DNA of 64,000 nucleotides from UBA11663 sp049616325 (GTDB lineage: Bacteria > Bacteroidota > Bacteroidia > Flavobacteriales_D > Sanyastnellaceae): assembly GCA_049616325.1 (NCBI GenBank), contig JBMZHG010000006.1, forward strand, positions 20,824 to 84,823. The letters are read 5' to 3'. Positions 22,546-32,034 of the stretch are shown here, piece after piece. The translations under genes were made by a program, and so were the position numbers. The notes beneath the pieces are model-generated. The model saw only the letters and a list, made by a program, of their open reading frames with translations, was not told where the DNA came from and made no database searches. The stretch's first letter is position 1. Each line of letters starts with the position of its first letter.

Positions 22546-25500
22546 ATGCCCCACCCTGTTTCACGTGTTTTGGTCCTTCGATGGGCGGTTTGGGTTTGCG
22601 CCCTGAGCGCCTCTTGGGGGATTTCAGCCCAAACCTCCGGCGGCCTCCACTGGCTCCCCAACGACGGGCAATGGGAGATGCCGGTGCGCATGCGCGCCGA
22701 CTGGGCGGGCGGGGTGACCTGGCTTGAAGCGGACGGGATGAACATGTGGGTGGCAGGCGAAGGTTACGCAGAGCTTTGGGACCACCACTTTGAAGGCGCC
22801 ACGGCGCCGGCGGGCGACTTGGTCAGCCACGGATGGCGCGTGACGTGGGAAGGTTCCAGCCTGGACGCACCGCACGAGACCTTGGCCGAAGCCGGCCACC
22901 GCGTGAACATTTACAAAGGGCAGGACCCTTCCCGGTGGGCGGAAGGGTTGGTGCCGGAGACGCGTTTCAAGTTGCACGACGTGTGGCCTGGAATCGATTT
23001 GCGGGTCGGTCCCCGTTCGCCGGGAGACCGCGAAGCGCTGCCTGGGCCGGGGTGGAAGGAGGACTGGATTTTGCAACCGGGAGCCGACCCCGACCATCTC
23101 GCGGTGCGCCACGACGGCGTGGACCTTTCCCTGCAGCCGGACGGCAGCCTGTACATCCAACTCGGCGCCACGGCCGAGGCGAGGTGGGGCGTCCCGTACG
23201 CTTACCAAACTCAGGCGGGGCACATCTCGGAAGTCGAGGTGGCCTACGTGTTGGACGGCACGACCGTGCGCTTCGAGCTTGGCCCGTACGACGCCGCCCT
23301 GCCCCTTGTGATTGACCCCGACATCGTCTTCGCCACGTACATCGGGGCCACGCAGCCCAACTGGGGCTTCACGGCGGCGTACGACGAAGACGGCCGGGCC
23401 ATTGGCGGCACGGCCCTTTGGGACGGAGACTTCGGCACCTACCCCACGACGGCAGGCGCGATCAGCACGGGAATGACCTTCGACACGGCCCCGTACGACT
23501 GCGGGCTGTCGGTGTTCAGTCCGGACGGCACGACCCTCGAATACAGCACGGTCTTCGGCGGGCAGCGCTTGGACGTCCCGTCGAGCATCGTGACGGACAG
23601 CCAGGGCGCGATTTTCGTGCTCGGCACCACCGGCTCGTCCGACTTCCCCGTCACGGCCGGGGTGTACGACGGGACCTTTTGCACCAACACGTCCGTCAAC
23701 CTCAGCGCTTGCTGCAACTACCCCGGCGACGGCGACGCCCTGCCGCAGGGTTCGAGCCTGTTCGTGATGAAATTCAACCCCGTGGCGGGCGGGAGTTCCC
23801 TGGACGCCTCCACCTTTGTGGGGGGATGCAACGGGCCTTCGGGCGTGAACCGCGGGCAGGTCCTCGCGTACAACTACGGCGACGTCTTTCGTGGCGAAAT
23901 CAACGTCGACTCACAGGACCGGCCTTGGGTGGCCAGCGTGACCGGCGCCTCGGACTTCCCGGTTGTCAACGCGCCGTTTCCGGCCTACGGAGGAGGTTCG
24001 ACGGATGCGGTGGTGTTTCGGTTGTCGTCCGACCTCAGCGCCTTGGAGTGGTCGACGTTTCTGGGCGGCTCGCAAGACGACGCGGGCTACGGCATCCAGT
24101 TCACCCCGGGCGGAGAACCGGTGGTGTGCGGCGGCACGACCTCCGGCAACTTCCCGGTGCAGCCGGACGGCCACGACACGACCTACGGCGGCGTGAGCGA
24201 CGGGTTTGTCGTGCGCATTGCGGCCGGAGGCGGGGCGGTGACGGGCGGGACGCTGTTTGGCACCAACAACTACGACCAAGCGTACTTCGTGCAGATCGAC
24301 GCGGTCAGCCAGATCTACCTCTACGGCCAAAGCATCGGCAACAAACCGATTACGGCGGGCACGTACAGCGACAGCCCGCAGGCCGGTCAGTTCGTGGCGT
24401 GCTATTCACCCGCGTTGGACAACTTGGAATGGCACACGCGGGTAGGTGATCCCGGGAATGTGGGCAGCGTGGACATCAGTCCTACCGCGTTTTTGGTCAG
24501 CGATTGCGGGGAGATTTACCTTAGCGGGTGGGGGGGATCGACCAACAACACCAGCCCTTACATCTTCTCGTCGGGCACCAACGGCATGCCGGTCACCTCG
24601 GACGCGTTCCAAACGAATACGAACGACGGCGATTTTTGGCTTGGGGTGATGAGTCCGGGTGGCACGGAGTTGAGTTATGCGACGTTCTTCGGCGGCGGTC
24701 AATCGGCCGAGCACGTGGACGGCGGCACGTCGCGTTTCGACAAGGACGGCACGGTGTACCAAGCCATGTGCGCGGGCTGCGGCGGGAACAGCGATTTGCC
24801 CACGACGCCGGGCGCCTGGAGTTCCACCAACGACAGCTTCAATTGCAACCTTGGGTTGTTCAAATTCGAGCTCGGCGAACTGAACGTGGGCATTGACGTG
24901 GCCACGCCTGGCGTTCTGTGCGACGGCCTCGACGTGGAATTTGAGAACACGTCGACGCCAGGCTACGAGTACATCTGGACCTTCGACGACGGCACGACAA
25001 GCAGCGAGTACGAACCCACCCACACCTTTCCCAACCCAGGGTCGTACACGGTCATCTTGACGGTCATTGATCCGGCCGGGTGCCTCGATCCGGTCGACAC
25101 GGAGATTGACGTCAACATCCAGGCCCCGCCCTCGCCGAGCATCATGCCGGTGGACCCGGTGTGCGAAGGGGAGACGGTGGAACTCATTGCCAACGGTTCT
25201 CCGGACTTGGTTTGGACGGCCAACCCTTACTTGGGAGACCTCACGGTGGCCGTGCAACAGGTGACGCCACCTCCGGGAGTGACCACATTCAGCGTCACCG
25301 ACGTCAACACCTGCGGTGAAGGCTCTGCTTCGATTGACGTGGTGGTGCAGGCGGTGGCCGCGGAAGTGACCCCGTCGAGCACGGCGATTTGCTTGGGCGA
25401 AAGCGTCACGTTGATCGCCGAAGGCGCGACCAGTGCCACGTGGTTTCCCACCGCAGGGCTCGACAACCCCAACGCGACCACGGTGCAGGCCTCCCCGTCG

Positions 25501-26547
25501 GAGACAGTGACGTACACCGTGGTGCTGACGGACAACCTGGGCTGCACAGGGGAAACCGAGGCGACGGTTTCGGTGGTCCCGGGTCCGCCGGGGGATCAGG
25601 TGTACCCGACCGTGACGATCTGCGAGGGTTTTGGCATTCAGTTGCCCGGTGCCGAAGGCGACCAATGGTTGTGGAGCCCGGCCGAATTCGTCAGCAACCC
25701 CAACGTGCAGTTCCCGTACGCCACGCCCGACGCGACGACGACGTTTACGGTGTCCATCGTCAACCTCTGCGGCATCGGGTCGGACGAAGTGACGGTCGAG
25801 GTTCGTGTGCCGGAGGCGTACGCAAGCGAAGGCGGAGGCATGTGCCGCGGAGACGTGTTTGAGCTGTCGGCCGAGGGCAACGACCCCAACTCGACGTTCA
25901 CGTGGGCGCCGGCTGATTTGGCCACCTCGCCCAACAGCGCGACTACCTCAGTCTTCCCGATTGTCAACCAAACCTTCACGGTTTACGTCACCGACAGCGA
26001 GGGGTGCACGGCCAGCGATCAAGTGACGGTGTACGTGACGCAGCCACCGGGCCTCACGGCCGGGCCGGACCGCGAGGTGGCGTGGCTCGACACGGTGCAA
26101 TTGCTTGGACAGGCGCCGGATTTGGACGTCTATTGGACGCCGGCCGAAAACTTGGATTGCAGCACGTGCTTGGAGCCGATTTTGACGGTTGTGGAGCCGG
26201 GCTGGTACGTGCTGAACGCCGTCGACACGACGGGGTGCGTGGGCCGGGATTCCACCTACGTGGACGTGTATTACCCGGTGTATTTGCCGACCAGTTTCAC
26301 GCCCAACAACGACGGGATCAACGACGTGTTCGCGGCGGTCGGGGAAGATTTGCGTGGGTACTGGATGCGGGTCTTCAACCGGTGGGGCGAGCTGGTTTTT
26401 GAGTCGGACGACCCCGAGGAGCCCTGGCAAGGCAACGTGCTCGGAGGGGACCACTACGCACCCGACGGCGTGTATTTGTGGCAAGTGCGCATCGAGCGGT
26501 TGGACGGGCCTGTTCTGCTTCAAGGCCACGTGCATTTGTTGAGGTAG
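22546..26547 (+). CDS. Giant secreted protein with SBBP repeats, PKD domains and gliding-associated (CHU_C) sorting domain
   Basis: 1333 residues; ATG 22546 begins a signal peptide (VLVLRWAVWVCALSASWGIS). Residues about 30-265 resemble the DUF7948-type N-terminal beta domain (LHWLPNDGQWEMPVRMRADW). Residues about 270-770 form beta-propeller-like SBBP repeats (FLGGSQDDAGYGIQFTPGGE, STVFGGQRLDVPSSIVTDSQ). A PKD domain (YIWTFDDGTTSSEYEPTHTF) and several PKD/Ig-like repeats follow. The last 90 residues are the CHU_C domain (FTPNNDGINDVF, RVFNRWGELVFES, PDGVYLWQV), the type-B T9SS signal. It is probably a surface adhesin or enzyme scaffold; no catalytic site was found. Confidence 0.85.
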   Translation: MPHPVSRVLVLRWAVWVCALSASWGISAQTSGGLHWLPNDGQWEMPVRMRADWAGGVTWLEADGMNMWVAGEGYAELWDHHFEGATAPAGDLVSHGWRVTWEGSSLDAPHETLAEAGHRVNIYKGQDPSRWAEGLVPETRFKLHDVWPGIDLRVGPRSPGDREALPGPGWKEDWILQPGADPDHLAVRHDGVDLSLQPDGSLYIQLGATAEARWGVPYAYQTQAGHISEVEVAYVLDGTTVRFELGPYDAALPLVIDPDIVFATYIGATQPNWGFTAAYDEDGRAIGGTALWDGDFGTYPTTAGAISTGMTFDTAPYDCGLSVFSPDGTTLEYSTVFGGQRLDVPSSIVTDSQGAIFVLGTTGSSDFPVTAGVYDGTFCTNTSVNLSACCNYPGDGDALPQGSSLFVMKFNPVAGGSSLDASTFVGGCNGPSGVNRGQVLAYNYGDVFRGEINVDSQDRPWVASVTGASDFPVVNAPFPAYGGGSTDAVVFRLSSDLSALEWSTFLGGSQDDAGYGIQFTPGGEPVVCGGTTSGNFPVQPDGHDTTYGGVSDGFVVRIAAGGGAVTGGTLFGTNNYDQAYFVQIDAVSQIYLYGQSIGNKPITAGTYSDSPQAGQFVACYSPALDNLEWHTRVGDPGNVGSVDISPTAFLVSDCGEIYLSGWGGSTNNTSPYIFSSGTNGMPVTSDAFQTNTNDGDFWLGVMSPGGTELSYATFFGGGQSAEHVDGGTSRFDKDGTVYQAMCAGCGGNSDLPTTPGAWSSTNDSFNCNLGLFKFELGELNVGIDVATPGVLCDGLDVEFENTSTPGYEYIWTFDDGTTSSEYEPTHTFPNPGSYTVILTVIDPAGCLDPVDTEIDVNIQAPPSPSIMPVDPVCEGETVELIANGSPDLVWTANPYLGDLTVAVQQVTPPPGVTTFSVTDVNTCGEGSASIDVVVQAVAAEVTPSSTAICLGESVTLIAEGATSATWFPTAGLDNPNATTVQASPSETVTYTVVLTDNLGCTGETEATVSVVPGPPGDQVYPTVTICEGFGIQLPGAEGDQWLWSPAEFVSNPNVQFPYATPDATTTFTVSIVNLCGIGSDEVTVEVRVPEAYASEGGGMCRGDVFELSAEGNDPNSTFTWAPADLATSPNSATTSVFPIVNQTFTVYVTDSEGCTASDQVTVYVTQPPGLTAGPDREVAWLDTVQLLGQAPDLDVYWTPAENLDCSTCLEPILTVVEPGWYVLNAVDTTGCVGRDSTYVDVYYPVYLPTSFTPNNDGINDVFAAVGEDLRGYWMRVFNRWGELVFESDDPEEPWQGNVLGGDHYAPDGVYLWQVRIERLDGPVLLQGHVHLLR

Positions 26548-26634
26548 CGTTTCGTTCTGTTGTCGACATCGTTGTCCACAATCCGTGGTGGGCGCCGCGG
26601 TTGAATGGGGTGTGGATTTTCCGACCTCGATTTC

Positions 26635-26642
26635 TACCTTTC
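26635..26642 (+). promoter_or_regulatory. -7 box placed 4 nt before the HU/SPOR gene
   Basis: TACCTTTC, then TGCC, then ATG 26647. It repeats the close spacing seen at pssA and gpsA. Confidence 0.5.
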
Positions 26643-26646
26643 TGCC

Positions 26647-27852
26647 ATGGATTCACTGCGCCATGCCTCCCCTTTGACCTCTGCGGACGTGTTGAACGTT
26701 TTGCCGGGCATGTTTTGGGACCACGATTGCGTCATGCTTCCCGGCTTGGGGGGCTTCGTGTGCAATCCCCGCTCGGCATGGTACGACGAGGCCAAACGCC
26801 AAATCGTCCCCCCTTCCCGCGACGTCTTGTTCAACTCGCGCTTGACCACCAACGACGGCCTGGTGGCCAACGAGCTTATGGCCAAGCATGGAATCACCTA
26901 CCGCGAAGCGCTCAAGGCGGTCGAAGGGTTGGTCGCGGCAATCCAAGACGACCTCGAAAAGGGCGCCACGGTTGAACTTCCCGGATTGGGCAAGCTCTAC
27001 GGGGAAGAGGACGGGCAGCTACGTTTCATGGCGGACGTGGAATTCGAGCGCATGCTTCGGTCGTTTGGCCACGCGAGCATCCCGCTGGTGGCACGCTCCG
27101 TCGAGGCTGTTTCGCCAGTTCCCGTCGCCGCATCTGCCCCACCGGCAGAAACGTCAACGCCTCTGCAAACCACAGAAGCGGTTCCGGCTACGGCGCGCGA
27201 GCCGCGCGTCATTCCGCTTCGCGTCAAGTTGGGCCGCGCGGCCGCTGCGGTGGCCATCCCCCTGACCTTGGCCGGCGCGTACTTGTTGTCCGAGCCCGCC
27301 GGCACGGAGACCTTGCTTGGCACCAACCCGCTCTGGAACGCGGTTCCCGTGACGGCGACTTACGCTCCCCTCGAACGCCCGTCCTTGGAGGCCTGGTCCG
27401 AGTCGGACGAGGTGATCGCGGGCGAGACGGTGCAGGAATTTGTGGACCGCACGGGTTGGGAAGGCCTGCTCGAATTCGACCTCGAGGCAGGACGCCCGGC
27501 CGCAGGAGGCCTTCGCATTGACGTGCCTGTCACGCCAGATCCTGAACCGACGCTCGAACCTGCTCCGGACGTGAGCCCGACCCCCACGCCGACCCCCGTG
27601 GCAAAGCCTGTAGAGGCTCCCGCGCCGGTCAACTTCCTCATTGTGGGAGGAGCGTTTGGGGTGAAGGAGAATGCGGAAAAGCTGTCTGCCACCATGGAGG
27701 CAGAGGGGTTTGAGACTTCGCTGCACTTCCAGGCACACAACGGACTGACCGTGGTGGCCATGGGCGGCTACGCCACGGAGGATGAAGCGCGAAGGGCCCT
27801 CGAGGACGCCCGAGCCCGAGGCCACGAAAAGGCGTGGTTGAAGCGCTTGTGA
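26647..27852 (+). CDS. HU-CCDC81-like and SPOR domain membrane protein
   Basis: 401 residues. The N-terminal 140 residues resemble the paired bacterial HU-CCDC81 domains (VLPGMFWDHDCVMLPGLGGF, FNSRLTTNDGLVANELM, GATVELPGLGKLYGEEDGQL). A transmembrane helix at about 196-212 (AAVAIPLTLAGAYLL) is followed by an Ala/Glu/Pro linker with Pro-Thr repeats and a C-terminal SPOR domain (NFLIVGGAFGVKENAEKL ... VVAMGGYATEDEARRAL). SPOR domains bind denuded peptidoglycan at division sites, so the protein probably links a cytoplasmic HU-like module to the septal wall. Whether the HU-like part binds DNA is not shown. The HAD gene follows after 10 bp, suggesting an operon. Confidence 0.8.
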   Translation: MDSLRHASPLTSADVLNVLPGMFWDHDCVMLPGLGGFVCNPRSAWYDEAKRQIVPPSRDVLFNSRLTTNDGLVANELMAKHGITYREALKAVEGLVAAIQDDLEKGATVELPGLGKLYGEEDGQLRFMADVEFERMLRSFGHASIPLVARSVEAVSPVPVAASAPPAETSTPLQTTEAVPATAREPRVIPLRVKLGRAAAAVAIPLTLAGAYLLSEPAGTETLLGTNPLWNAVPVTATYAPLERPSLEAWSESDEVIAGETVQEFVDRTGWEGLLEFDLEAGRPAAGGLRIDVPVTPDPEPTLEPAPDVSPTPTPTPVAKPVEAPAPVNFLIVGGAFGVKENAEKLSATMEAEGFETSLHFQAHNGLTVVAMGGYATEDEARRALEDARARGHEKAWLKRL

Positions 27853-27862
27853 TGCGGCAGCC

Positions 27863-28528
27863 ATGCTGAACCAACCCGTGGAACTTGCGGCGCTGGACGG
27901 CGTCATCTTGGACTTTGGAGGCGTCCTTTACGACATTGATTACGACGCGCCTGTCAAGGCCTTTGCGGCCCTAGGCGACACCGAGTTTGCGTCTCTGTAC
28001 CACCAAGCAGCCCAAACCCCCTGGTTCGACGACCTCGAAACCGGCAACCTGGACCGCGACACCTTTTACGGGCACCTCCAAGCTCGGTGCCGGCCGGGCA
28101 CGACCCTTGACGAGGTGCACGCCGCCTGGTGCAGCATCTTGACTGGAATGCCTCCGCGTCGCGCAGAGCTGGTGCGGCACCTCGGCCAGCGGACACGGTT
28201 GTTTTTGTTGAGCAACACCAACGCCATTCACGCCCGCGTGTTCGAAGACGACTTGCGGGCTACGCTGCCCGATGCCGGGGCGTTTTGGGGCGCGTTTGAA
28301 AAGGCGCATTACAGCCAAGACCTGGGCATGAAAAAACCCCATCCGGAAACGTTTTTGCACGTGTGCGAACGGCACGGTTTGGCCCCCGAGAGGACGCTGT
28401 TTCTTGACGACAGCCTTCAGCACGTTCAAGGCGCCGACCGGGCGGGCCTGCATGCGCATCATTTGGACTTGGGCAAGGAAGATTTTGAAGGGTGGCTTCG
28501 GCGCATGGGCTGGCCGTTGCCCGCCTGA
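27863..28528 (+). CDS. HAD-superfamily hydrolase, subfamily IA
   Basis: 221 residues. Motif I ILDFGGVLYDID has the nucleophilic Asp and, as in YihX-like proteins, Gly at the usual second-Asp place. Motif II is LFLLSNTN, motif III region GMKKPHPETFLHV supplies the Lys, and motif IV LFLDDSLQHV supplies the Asp pair. The alpha-helical cap lies at about residues 20-85. It is probably a cytoplasmic phosphatase for a sugar phosphate or nucleotide; the substrate cannot be deduced. It lies 10 bp after the HU/SPOR gene and converges with the next gene. Confidence 0.85.
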   Translation: MLNQPVELAALDGVILDFGGVLYDIDYDAPVKAFAALGDTEFASLYHQAAQTPWFDDLETGNLDRDTFYGHLQARCRPGTTLDEVHAAWCSILTGMPPRRAELVRHLGQRTRLFLLSNTNAIHARVFEDDLRATLPDAGAFWGAFEKAHYSQDLGMKKPHPETFLHVCERHGLAPERTLFLDDSLQHVQGADRAGLHAHHLDLGKEDFEGWLRRMGWPLPA

Positions 28529-28583
28529 GCACTTCAGGCTTCGGTCGTGGTCGGGCCCTTACGGAAAGGATGCCAGCGAAGAA

Positions 28584-29009
28584 TCACCCGAGGCTTTCGA
28601 ACAAGCGGTCGAGTTCTTCGTGCTTTTCAGAGGGAACGGGCGTGGCGCCCTGTTCGAGGATCACGAAGACCTCTTGCCCACGGGCTTCCTCAGGAAAGGA
28701 CTTGCTGCCGCGGTAACGCGTGCCCTCCGGGTCGATGCGCATCAGTTGCGCGTCCGATTCGCCAAATTTGAAGTACCACACGTCGCCCCCGTCGTGGCGC
28801 TCGAGGTAGGTCAAGCGCGACGTCGTGGTTTCCCAAAACACCGTGCTGAATTCCGCAATGAGTTCTTCGACCCGTCTCGGCTCCTCCGAGGAAATGCGCG
28901 CCCATTCCGTGGCGGGCAACCCTTGAGAGGCCAAGAAGCGCGCGAACTCCATTTCCAGTCCTTGGAGTTCGTCGCGCGTCAGGGCCCGAAATCGGCGGCT
29001 TTCGCTCAT
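28584..29009 (-). CDS. Conserved Bacteroidota protein, DUF6495-like
   Basis: 141 residues, acidic, no signal peptide or membrane helix. RALTRDELQGLEMEFARFLA, TEWARISSEEPRRVEELIAE and YLERHDGGDVWYFKFGESDA resemble the small uncharacterised DUF6495-type proteins widespread in Bacteroidota; I am fairly but not fully sure of that family. Its ATG overlaps the stop of the oligopeptidase B gene (ATGA), so it is the last gene of the minus-strand operon that includes kdsB. Function unknown. Confidence 0.7.
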   Translation of the reverse strand: MSESRRFRALTRDELQGLEMEFARFLASQGLPATEWARISSEEPRRVEELIAEFSTVFWETTTSRLTYLERHDGGDVWYFKFGESDAQLMRIDPEGTRYRGSKSFPEEARGQEVFVILEQGATPVPSEKHEELDRLFESLG

Positions 29010-31204
29010 TCGTGAATGTCCTCAAGCATGAACATGAAGGCGTACTCGAGCGCCACTTCCTTGATGCGCTCGAAGCGCCCGGAAGCCCCGCCGTGGCCCG
29101 TCTCCATGTTGCAGTCCATGATGAGCAAGTTGTCGTCGGTTTTGAAGTCGCGCAGTTTGGCAATCCATTTGGCGGGTTCCCAGTACTGCACTTGGCTGTC
29201 CCAGTATCCCGTCGTGATGAGCACGTGGGGGTAGGCTTTCGCGGCGACGTTGTCGTACGGGCTGTACGTCATCATGTAATCGAAGTACTCCTTGTTCTTG
29301 GGGTTGCCCCACTCGTCAAACTCAAACGTGGTCAACGGAATGCTCTCGTCGAGCATGGTGTTGATCACGTCCACAAACGGCACGCCCGCAATCACTCCGT
29401 TGAACAGGCCCGGTTCGAGGTTCATCACGGCGCCCATCAACAGCCCGCCGGCACTGCCGCCCATCGCGTAGAGGTGGTCGGGGCTCGTGAAGCCCTCGGC
29501 GACCATGGCTTTGCCGCAGTCGATGAAGTCGGTGAAGGTGTTCATTTTGTTGAACAACTTGCCGTCTTCGTACCAGTGGCGACCCATTTCGCTTCCACCC
29601 CGGATGTGGGCGATGGCGTACACGAAGCCGCGGTCGAGCAAGCTCAACCGGGCCACCGAGAAGTACGCGTCCATGCTTGCTCCGTAGCTGCCGTAAGCGT
29701 AGAGCAGGAAGGGGTTGTCCCCTGTGCGCTCGACGCCTTTGCGGTACACGATGCTCACGGGAACCTTCACGCCGTCGCGCGCCTCCACCATCATGCGCTC
29801 GCTGACGTAGTTGGCGGGGTCAAACGTGCCGCCCAACACCTCTTGCTGCTTCAGCGTGGTGATCTCGCTGGTGTCGAAGTCGTATTCGAGCACGCTGTTG
29901 GGTGTGGTCAGGGACGTGTAACTGTAACGAAGTCGACCCGCGTTGAAGTCAGGATTCGCTCCGACGTAGGCGGTGTAGGCCGGGTCGTTGAACGGGATGT
30001 ATTCATCTGAGGTGCCGTCCCAGCGCTTGATGCGGATTCGGTTGAGGCCTTCTTGGCGTTCTTGAACGACGAGCCAATCGTTGAAAATCTCGATGCCTTC
30101 GAGCAAGACGTCGTCGCGGTGGGGAAGCACGTCCTCCCAATTGCCGTACGTCGTGGCGTTGACCGGGGTCTTGACGAGCTTGAAGTTCTTGGCGTTGCGG
30201 TTGGTGACGATGTAGAAATGGTCGCCGTAGTGGCTCACACTGTATTCGAGGTCGCGCTCGCGGGGCTGGATGACTTTCCACTCCCCGTCGGGGGTGTTGG
30301 CGTCCAAGTAATGCCACTCCGTGCTCACGGTGGTGCTGGTTCCGATGACGAGGAAGGCTTCGCTTTTGGTCTTGCCTACGCCGCACGAGAACGTCTCGTC
30401 CTTCTCCTCGAACACGAGCACGTCCTGGCTCACGTCGGTGCCGAGCACGTGCTTGTAGATCTGGAACGAACGCAAGGTCACGGGGTCCTTCTTGGTGTAG
30501 AACAGGGTCTTGTTGTCGTTGGCCCACGTGGCGCCTCCGGTGGTTTCAGGAATGCGGTCTTCAAAGATTTCCCCGCTGCGCAGGTCTTTGACGTAGAGGG
30601 TGTATTGGCGGCGGCTCACGGTGTCGACGCCGTAAACGAGCAGGTTGTTGTCGGGACTCACGCTGCGTCCGCCCACGGCGAAGTAGGTGTGGCCTTCCGC
30701 CATCGCGGGCTGGTCGAGCATGACTTCTTCTTCGGCGTCCATGCTGCCTTTCTTGCGGCAGGAGTAGGGGTACTCCTTGCCTTCTTCGTAGCGGCTGTAG
30801 TACCAGTATCCTTTGTCCAGCACAGGCACGCTCTCGTCGTCCTTCTTGATGCGGCCCACGATCTCGTCGTAAATCTTGGTTTGGAATTCCTCGGTGGGCG
30901 CCATCACCTCCTTTTTGTAGCTGTTTTCAGCTTCGAGGTAGGCGACGACTTCGGCGGTTTGGGCATCGGGCTCCTTGGCCTCCTTTTGCTCGTCGCTCAA
31001 CCGCATCCAGAAGTAATCGTCGTGCAATTGCAAGCCGTGGATGTCGGTGATGTGCGGCTTTTTTGCCGCGTCGGGAGGCGTCGGAAGTTCCGAGGCCTTG
31101 GTCACGTAGTCAGGGGTCTTCATGTCAGTGGAAGAGGGGTTGCTGCAGCCCGCGGTGAGGGCCCAAACGGCGGCCGCTGCCGCTCCAAAAGTTCGCATGT
31201 TCAT
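29006..31204 (-). CDS. ptrB: Oligopeptidase B (S9 family), lipoprotein form
   Basis: 732 residues from ATG 31204. The N-terminus ends in lipobox LTAGCSNPS, so the enzyme is probably a lipid-anchored periplasmic or surface protein rather than cytoplasmic. HITDIHGLQLHDDYFWMRL starts the propeller; the C-terminal alpha/beta hydrolase domain has GGSAGGLLMGAV (S584 nucleophile), a likely acid Asp in TGYWDSQVQYWEPAKW and ETGHGGASGR (H704). Oligopeptidase B cleaves short peptides after Lys/Arg. The gene lies between kdsB and a DUF6495-like gene and has a -7-like box with a short leader. Confidence 0.9.
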   Translation of the reverse strand: MNMRTFGAAAAAVWALTAGCSNPSSTDMKTPDYVTKASELPTPPDAAKKPHITDIHGLQLHDDYFWMRLSDEQKEAKEPDAQTAEVVAYLEAENSYKKEVMAPTEEFQTKIYDEIVGRIKKDDESVPVLDKGYWYYSRYEEGKEYPYSCRKKGSMDAEEEVMLDQPAMAEGHTYFAVGGRSVSPDNNLLVYGVDTVSRRQYTLYVKDLRSGEIFEDRIPETTGGATWANDNKTLFYTKKDPVTLRSFQIYKHVLGTDVSQDVLVFEEKDETFSCGVGKTKSEAFLVIGTSTTVSTEWHYLDANTPDGEWKVIQPRERDLEYSVSHYGDHFYIVTNRNAKNFKLVKTPVNATTYGNWEDVLPHRDDVLLEGIEIFNDWLVVQERQEGLNRIRIKRWDGTSDEYIPFNDPAYTAYVGANPDFNAGRLRYSYTSLTTPNSVLEYDFDTSEITTLKQQEVLGGTFDPANYVSERMMVEARDGVKVPVSIVYRKGVERTGDNPFLLYAYGSYGASMDAYFSVARLSLLDRGFVYAIAHIRGGSEMGRHWYEDGKLFNKMNTFTDFIDCGKAMVAEGFTSPDHLYAMGGSAGGLLMGAVMNLEPGLFNGVIAGVPFVDVINTMLDESIPLTTFEFDEWGNPKNKEYFDYMMTYSPYDNVAAKAYPHVLITTGYWDSQVQYWEPAKWIAKLRDFKTDDNLLIMDCNMETGHGGASGRFERIKEVALEYAFMFMLEDIHE

Positions 31205-31220
31205 TTCAACGAATTTACTT

Positions 31221-31250
31221 CCGCACACTGCGTGCGGGGTTGCGAAGATA
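31221..31250 (-). promoter_or_regulatory. -7 box and leader hairpin upstream of ptrB
   Basis: On the minus strand TATCTTCG (31250-31243) matches the local TAnnTTYG box, 38 nt before the ptrB start. The leader between them contains the inverted repeat CCGCAC-ACTGC-GTGCGG (31221-31237). This suggests ptrB can be transcribed separately from kdsB. Confidence 0.45.
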
Positions 31251-31269
31251 CAGGTCAGGTCTGCGACCG

Positions 31270-32007
31270 CTACCCCAAGAGGTCGCCGTCGGCAATCTTG
31301 GCTTCGATGGCCAGCAAGTCTTCGGGCGTGTCGACGGCCGGAGTGAGGTGGGGGGTCGTCCCCACGTCAATGCGCCAGCCGTGGTCGAGCCACCGAAGTT
31401 GTTCGAGTCTTTCCCGTTGCTCGAGGGGGGTGGGGCTGAGTTGCACCAAGGCTTCCAGCGCCGTGCGGGTGAATCCGTAGAGCCCCACGTGTTGCAGCCA
31501 GGGGCCGTTGCCGTGCGGCAGGGGACTGCGGCTGAACATCAGGGCACGGCCCTTCATGTTGCGCACGACTTTGACGCGGTGCGGCGAATGAATCTCAGGG
31601 TCGGCCGACATGGACTTGGCGAGCGTGACGACCGCAGCGTCGGGCTTGCGCAACAGGTCGGCGAGCTGCCTGATTTGGTCGGGATGCACAAACGGCTCGT
31701 CGCCTTGGATGTTCAAGACTGCGTCAAAGGTGTGTCCCTGCGCTTCGAGGAGCTCGACGGCTTGGTGGCACCGCACGGTGCCGTTGGTGCAATCTTCGGA
31801 TGTCATGATCACGTCGCCTCCAAAGTCCCGGACGACGGCCGCGATGCGTTCGTCGTCGGTGGCGACGACCACCTTGTTGCAGACGTCGGCCTCCTTCACG
31901 CGCGTGTACACGCGTTGAATCATGGGCAAGCCGGCGATGGAAGCGAGGGGTTTGCCGGGAAAGCGCGTCGAGGCGTGACGCGCGGGAATGACCGCCAAAA
32001 AGTTCAT
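31270..32007 (-). CDS. kdsB: 3-deoxy-manno-octulosonate cytidylyltransferase
   Basis: 245 residues. The nucleotidyltransferase loop MNFLAVIPARHASTRFPGKP, VVVATDDERIAAVVRDFGG, TSEDCTNGTVRCHQAVELL and NIQGDEPFVHPDQIRQLADL define KdsB, which makes CMP-Kdo for lipopolysaccharide inner core assembly. This implies a Kdo-containing LPS. It starts 27 bp after the stop of the TonB receptor gene on the same strand and is likely co-transcribed. Confidence 0.95.
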   Translation of the reverse strand: MNFLAVIPARHASTRFPGKPLASIAGLPMIQRVYTRVKEADVCNKVVVATDDERIAAVVRDFGGDVIMTSEDCTNGTVRCHQAVELLEAQGHTFDAVLNIQGDEPFVHPDQIRQLADLLRKPDAAVVTLAKSMSADPEIHSPHRVKVVRNMKGRALMFSRSPLPHGNGPWLQHVGLYGFTRTALEALVQLSPTPLEQRERLEQLRWLDHGWRIDVGTTPHLTPAVDTPEDLLAIEAKIADGDLLG

Positions 32008-32034
32008 GTCAGATCGGTAGGTTGCCGTTGCGGG